From positions 1 to 29,826 of the IMG/VR virus record IMGVR_UViG_3300021168_000073: 29,826 nucleotides of DNA. One strand, written 5' to 3'. Shown here in pieces: positions 27,872-29,826 of this stretch. The stretch's first letter is position 1. The number at the start of each line of letters is the position of its first letter. Made by a program: the position numbers and the translations under genes. A model generated the notes under the pieces. The model was not told the DNA's origin, did not search any database, and saw only the letters and a list, made by a program, of their open reading frames with translations. The DNA comes from a virus.

Positions 27872-28801
27872 ATGGCAAATTCTTCTATCACGTTGGCTCA
27901 AACAATGGATTGGGCGAAGAGGTTTATATTCTTAAGACCCCAAAATGCAGGTAATTTTAACGAACCCGCCCTTACCAGTGCCAACACTATTTTACAAACG
28001 ATTATTGGCCCTCCTTTCGCATGGCGCTGGAATCGTGCCGTAATTGGCTTTATTGCAAATGTTGGACAACAAGATTATACCATTTTTAACTGGACAGCCC
28101 TTACTCCTGTAAGTATTGGCTATGTACTTATTGACAGTAATGGCAACGCACAGCAAGTCACTACAGCCGGTACAACCGGGGCATCTTTACCGACATGGAA
28201 TGCAACTGGTGGCGGTATAACAAATGATGGCAGCGCAAAATGGACAAATCAAGGAGCCTTTCCGAGTCAAAACGCGAGTACATCATATCAGTTTGGCTGG
28301 ATTGAAAACGCATCCATTCAAGAGACTGATTACAATTCCAATAGTTGTCAAACGGCATGGAGACAAATTACTCCTCAACTTGACTTAGCATTAGATTCAA
28401 ACCAAGCCCGTCCACACAGCATATCGGCTCAATACGACAATGCAAACAATAGTGTTACCTTTAGATTGATGCCAGCCCCGGATAAAGCGTATCCTGTGGT
28501 TATCCAGATTCAACAGAAGCCGTCTATCATTACGAGTACACAGTCATTATGGTCACCTATTCCAGATGAATACTCTCGTCTTTATAATTGGGGCTTCTTG
28601 AGTCAAATGTATATGTACGCAGATGATCCCCGTTTTCAATTGGCTAATCAGAAATTTATTACTAATCTATTAAGCACGGCGGAAGGTCTTTCTGAAACAC
28701 AGATGAACATTTGGCTGAATAATTGGCAACAAATTACCGGAAGCCCTATTGTTAAGGTTGATAATATTTCACAAGGTCGTCAGGGAAGGATAGGATTATA
28801 A
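27872..28801 (+). CDS. Tail/neck protein, paralogue of preceding gene (309 aa)
   Basis: The start is ATG 27872, after TATGGAGTAAA; upstream codons of this frame run through the terminator hairpin. The protein shows FAWRWNRAVI, VGQQDYTI, FGWIENASI, then IPDEYSRLYNWGFLSQMYMY, and QLANQKFITNLL, matching the core of the protein at 26461 without its N-terminal beta domain. Both probably form part of the tail tube or neck as in podovirus tail tubular proteins. A helical C-terminus (QMNIWLNNWQQITG) ends the protein. Confidence 0.8.
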   Translation: MANSSITLAQTMDWAKRFIFLRPQNAGNFNEPALTSANTILQTIIGPPFAWRWNRAVIGFIANVGQQDYTIFNWTALTPVSIGYVLIDSNGNAQQVTTAGTTGASLPTWNATGGGITNDGSAKWTNQGAFPSQNASTSYQFGWIENASIQETDYNSNSCQTAWRQITPQLDLALDSNQARPHSISAQYDNANNSVTFRLMPAPDKAYPVVIQIQQKPSIITSTQSLWSPIPDEYSRLYNWGFLSQMYMYADDPRFQLANQKFITNLLSTAEGLSETQMNIWLNNWQQITGSPIVKVDNISQGRQGRIGL

Positions 28802-28802
28802 T

Positions 28803-29084
28803 ATGCCAAGAACCGCACTCACTGTTAACACGTTTCAAAATCCCGATGGGAGTCCGGTTGCTAATGGTTATCTATTGATTTCATTAAACCAAGACGGTAG
28901 TGTAAATAATACGCAACTTCAGTTTAATCAAGTTAAAGTACTCTTAGATAGTAGCGGAGTTATCACAGGCAGTCCTACTTTTTGGCCCAATGCTAGTATA
29001 TCCCCGCCCGGAACTTACTATATTATATCAGTTTATTCCGCATCAGGGCAATTAGTTGCAGGGCCGAACAAACTCACAGTTTAG
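28803..29084 (+). CDS. Small beta-rich tail protein (93 aa)
   Basis: MPRTALTVNTFQNPDGSPVA followed by NGYLLISLNQDGS, then VLLDSSGVITG and PPGTYYIISVYSASG. This N-G-x-L-x-x-x-L...D-x-x-G-x-I...P-G-T-Y-Y pattern matches small phage tail/fibre domains resembling carboxypeptidase-regulatory (Ig-like) folds. The stop of the previous gene is 1 nt upstream. It probably serves as an adaptor for the adhesin that follows. Confidence 0.7.
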   Translation: MPRTALTVNTFQNPDGSPVANGYLLISLNQDGSVNNTQLQFNQVKVLLDSSGVITGSPTFWPNASISPPGTYYIISVYSASGQLVAGPNKLTV

Positions 29085-29092
29085 GAGAATAC

Positions 29093-29826
29093 ATGAAGTT
29101 TTTAAAATCAATTGTAGCTAGTTTAATGATTTGGTCACTATTTATCACCCAACTTCCGGCCCAACAGCCACAATTGACCGGGGCACCAAATTTTGCGGTT
29201 AATGCACAAGTGACGAATGGTGTAGCACCGGGATATGCCCCCCTATCTAATGGTGGATTAGTCTTGAACATTGGTCCGGGTACATCTTTTTGCTCAGGAA
29301 CTATCGTACAATATGCGGGTGGTAATATAACTCTTACCGCAAGCAATACAAATTATGTATACCTTGATACGACTTTAAGCTGCGCACCGGGCCATAATAC
29401 AACTGGGTTCTCCGGTACTACAATTCCTATAGCTGTAGTAGTTGTGGGATCATCTTCATTTACGAATACAAACATTGCTGACGCTAGAACCTTTTTCTCT
29501 ACGGGTGTAAGCGCTCCTGCACCGGCTGCATTTGGTTCTATCACAAGCGGAACTAACAATGCAGCAGCTATGCATGTAGGCACGGGTGCGAGTCTAGATG
29601 CTACGGGCAGCGGAACAATTAATGCTACTGCGGAAAACGGTGTAGCTTGTACCGGAACCCCCACTACGGGACAAGTTTGTACAGCTACAGGTTCAACTAC
29701 TGCTACATGGCAAACTCCAGCAGGAGGAGCCACAAGTTTCAATACTATTACTAATGGTACAAATACAAATACATTACATGTAGGCACGGGCGGAACCCTA
29801 GACACGACAGGTAGTGGTATTATTAA
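29093..29826 (+). CDS. Signal-peptide adhesin/tail fibre, partial (right edge)
   Basis: ATG 29093 follows TTTAGGAGAATAC and the frame is open to the window edge (about 244 codons). MKFLKSIVASLMIWSLF with TQLPAQ is a Sec signal peptide, likely cleaved after PA. The mature part starts with TGAPNFAVNAQVTNGVAPG and is Gly/Thr/Asn-rich. Near residues 157-185 and 227-244 the phrases MHVGTGASLDATGSGTI and LHVGTGGTLDTTGSGII are repeats of one beta motif. A large repeat-containing fibre or adhesin is likely. The C-terminus is not in the window. Confidence 0.75.
   Translation, partial: MKFLKSIVASLMIWSLFITQLPAQQPQLTGAPNFAVNAQVTNGVAPGYAPLSNGGLVLNIGPGTSFCSGTIVQYAGGNITLTASNTNYVYLDTTLSCAPGHNTTGFSGTTIPIAVVVVGSSSFTNTNIADARTFFSTGVSAPAPAAFGSITSGTNNAAAMHVGTGASLDATGSGTINATAENGVACTGTPTTGQVCTATGSTTATWQTPAGGATSFNTITNGTNTNTLHVGTGGTLDTTGSGII

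Noticed and set aside
1-29826. CRISPR array, insertion sequence with transposase, integrase or attachment sites
   Set aside because: No regularly spaced direct repeats, transposase or integrase motifs, or terminal inverted repeats with target duplications were seen.

Overview
The window looks like part of a double-stranded DNA tailed-phage genome, probably podovirus-like. It has two divergent transcription blocks that meet at about 7.33-7.42 kb. The right block is a virion module: terminase large subunit, portal, a scaffold-like protein, a major capsid protein resembling the N4-gp56 family, and tail or adhesin proteins. Three virion-type proteins begin with Sec-type signal peptides ending in A-Q. 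That style is common in Gram-negative soil bacteria such as Acidobacteriota, but the host assignment is only an inference.

Left block (1-7330, minus strand). A promoter at 7339-7366 drives a family A DNA polymerase with a proofreading domain. The transcript should start almost on the polymerase AUG. Downstream come a putative metallopeptidase, small unknown proteins, and a dense stable-RNA cluster with tRNAs for Ser(UGA), Ser(GCU), Leu(UAG), Tyr, a CAU-anticodon tRNA, Pro and His, interleaved with very small genes. The cluster also holds what I read as a circularly permuted tmRNA: the acceptor/T-arm piece at 3258-3326 precedes the coding piece at 2936-3146. The two pieces share a 7-bp acceptor stem with a G3-U70 pair, a P2 helix, a 27-residue tag frame and a 3' pseudoknot. 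A second structured RNA of about 210 nt lies at 1149-1361.

Central region (7391-8706, plus strand). A consensus sigma70-type promoter opens about 450 nt of non-coding, hairpin-rich sequence. This is followed by an HNH endonuclease gene cut by one in-frame TAA, a 48-residue ORF, an extended -10 promoter with a possible small RNA, and a leader peptide with three CUA-Leu codons that overlaps a strong terminator.

Right block (8707-29826, plus strand). Order: tail or adhesin proteins; a JAMM protease; tRNA-Asn and tRNA-Arg (the latter supplying the Shine-Dalgarno of a phosphatase-like gene); terminase; portal; scaffold-like protein; a GNAT acetyltransferase; the capsid gene; a free-standing HNH endonuclease; Ig-like and other virion proteins; and two paralogous tail or neck proteins. 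A last signal-peptide protein runs off the right edge.

The most unusual points are the permuted phage tmRNA and the capsid gene. The capsid gene carries a group I intron of about 200 nt near its 3' end. It also carries a hairpin-like 35-nt insert that puts a well-conserved C-terminal segment out of frame. The insert creates a second potential 5' splice site that would restore the frame by skipping that segment. Everything here was read by eye; no search or folding program was run.
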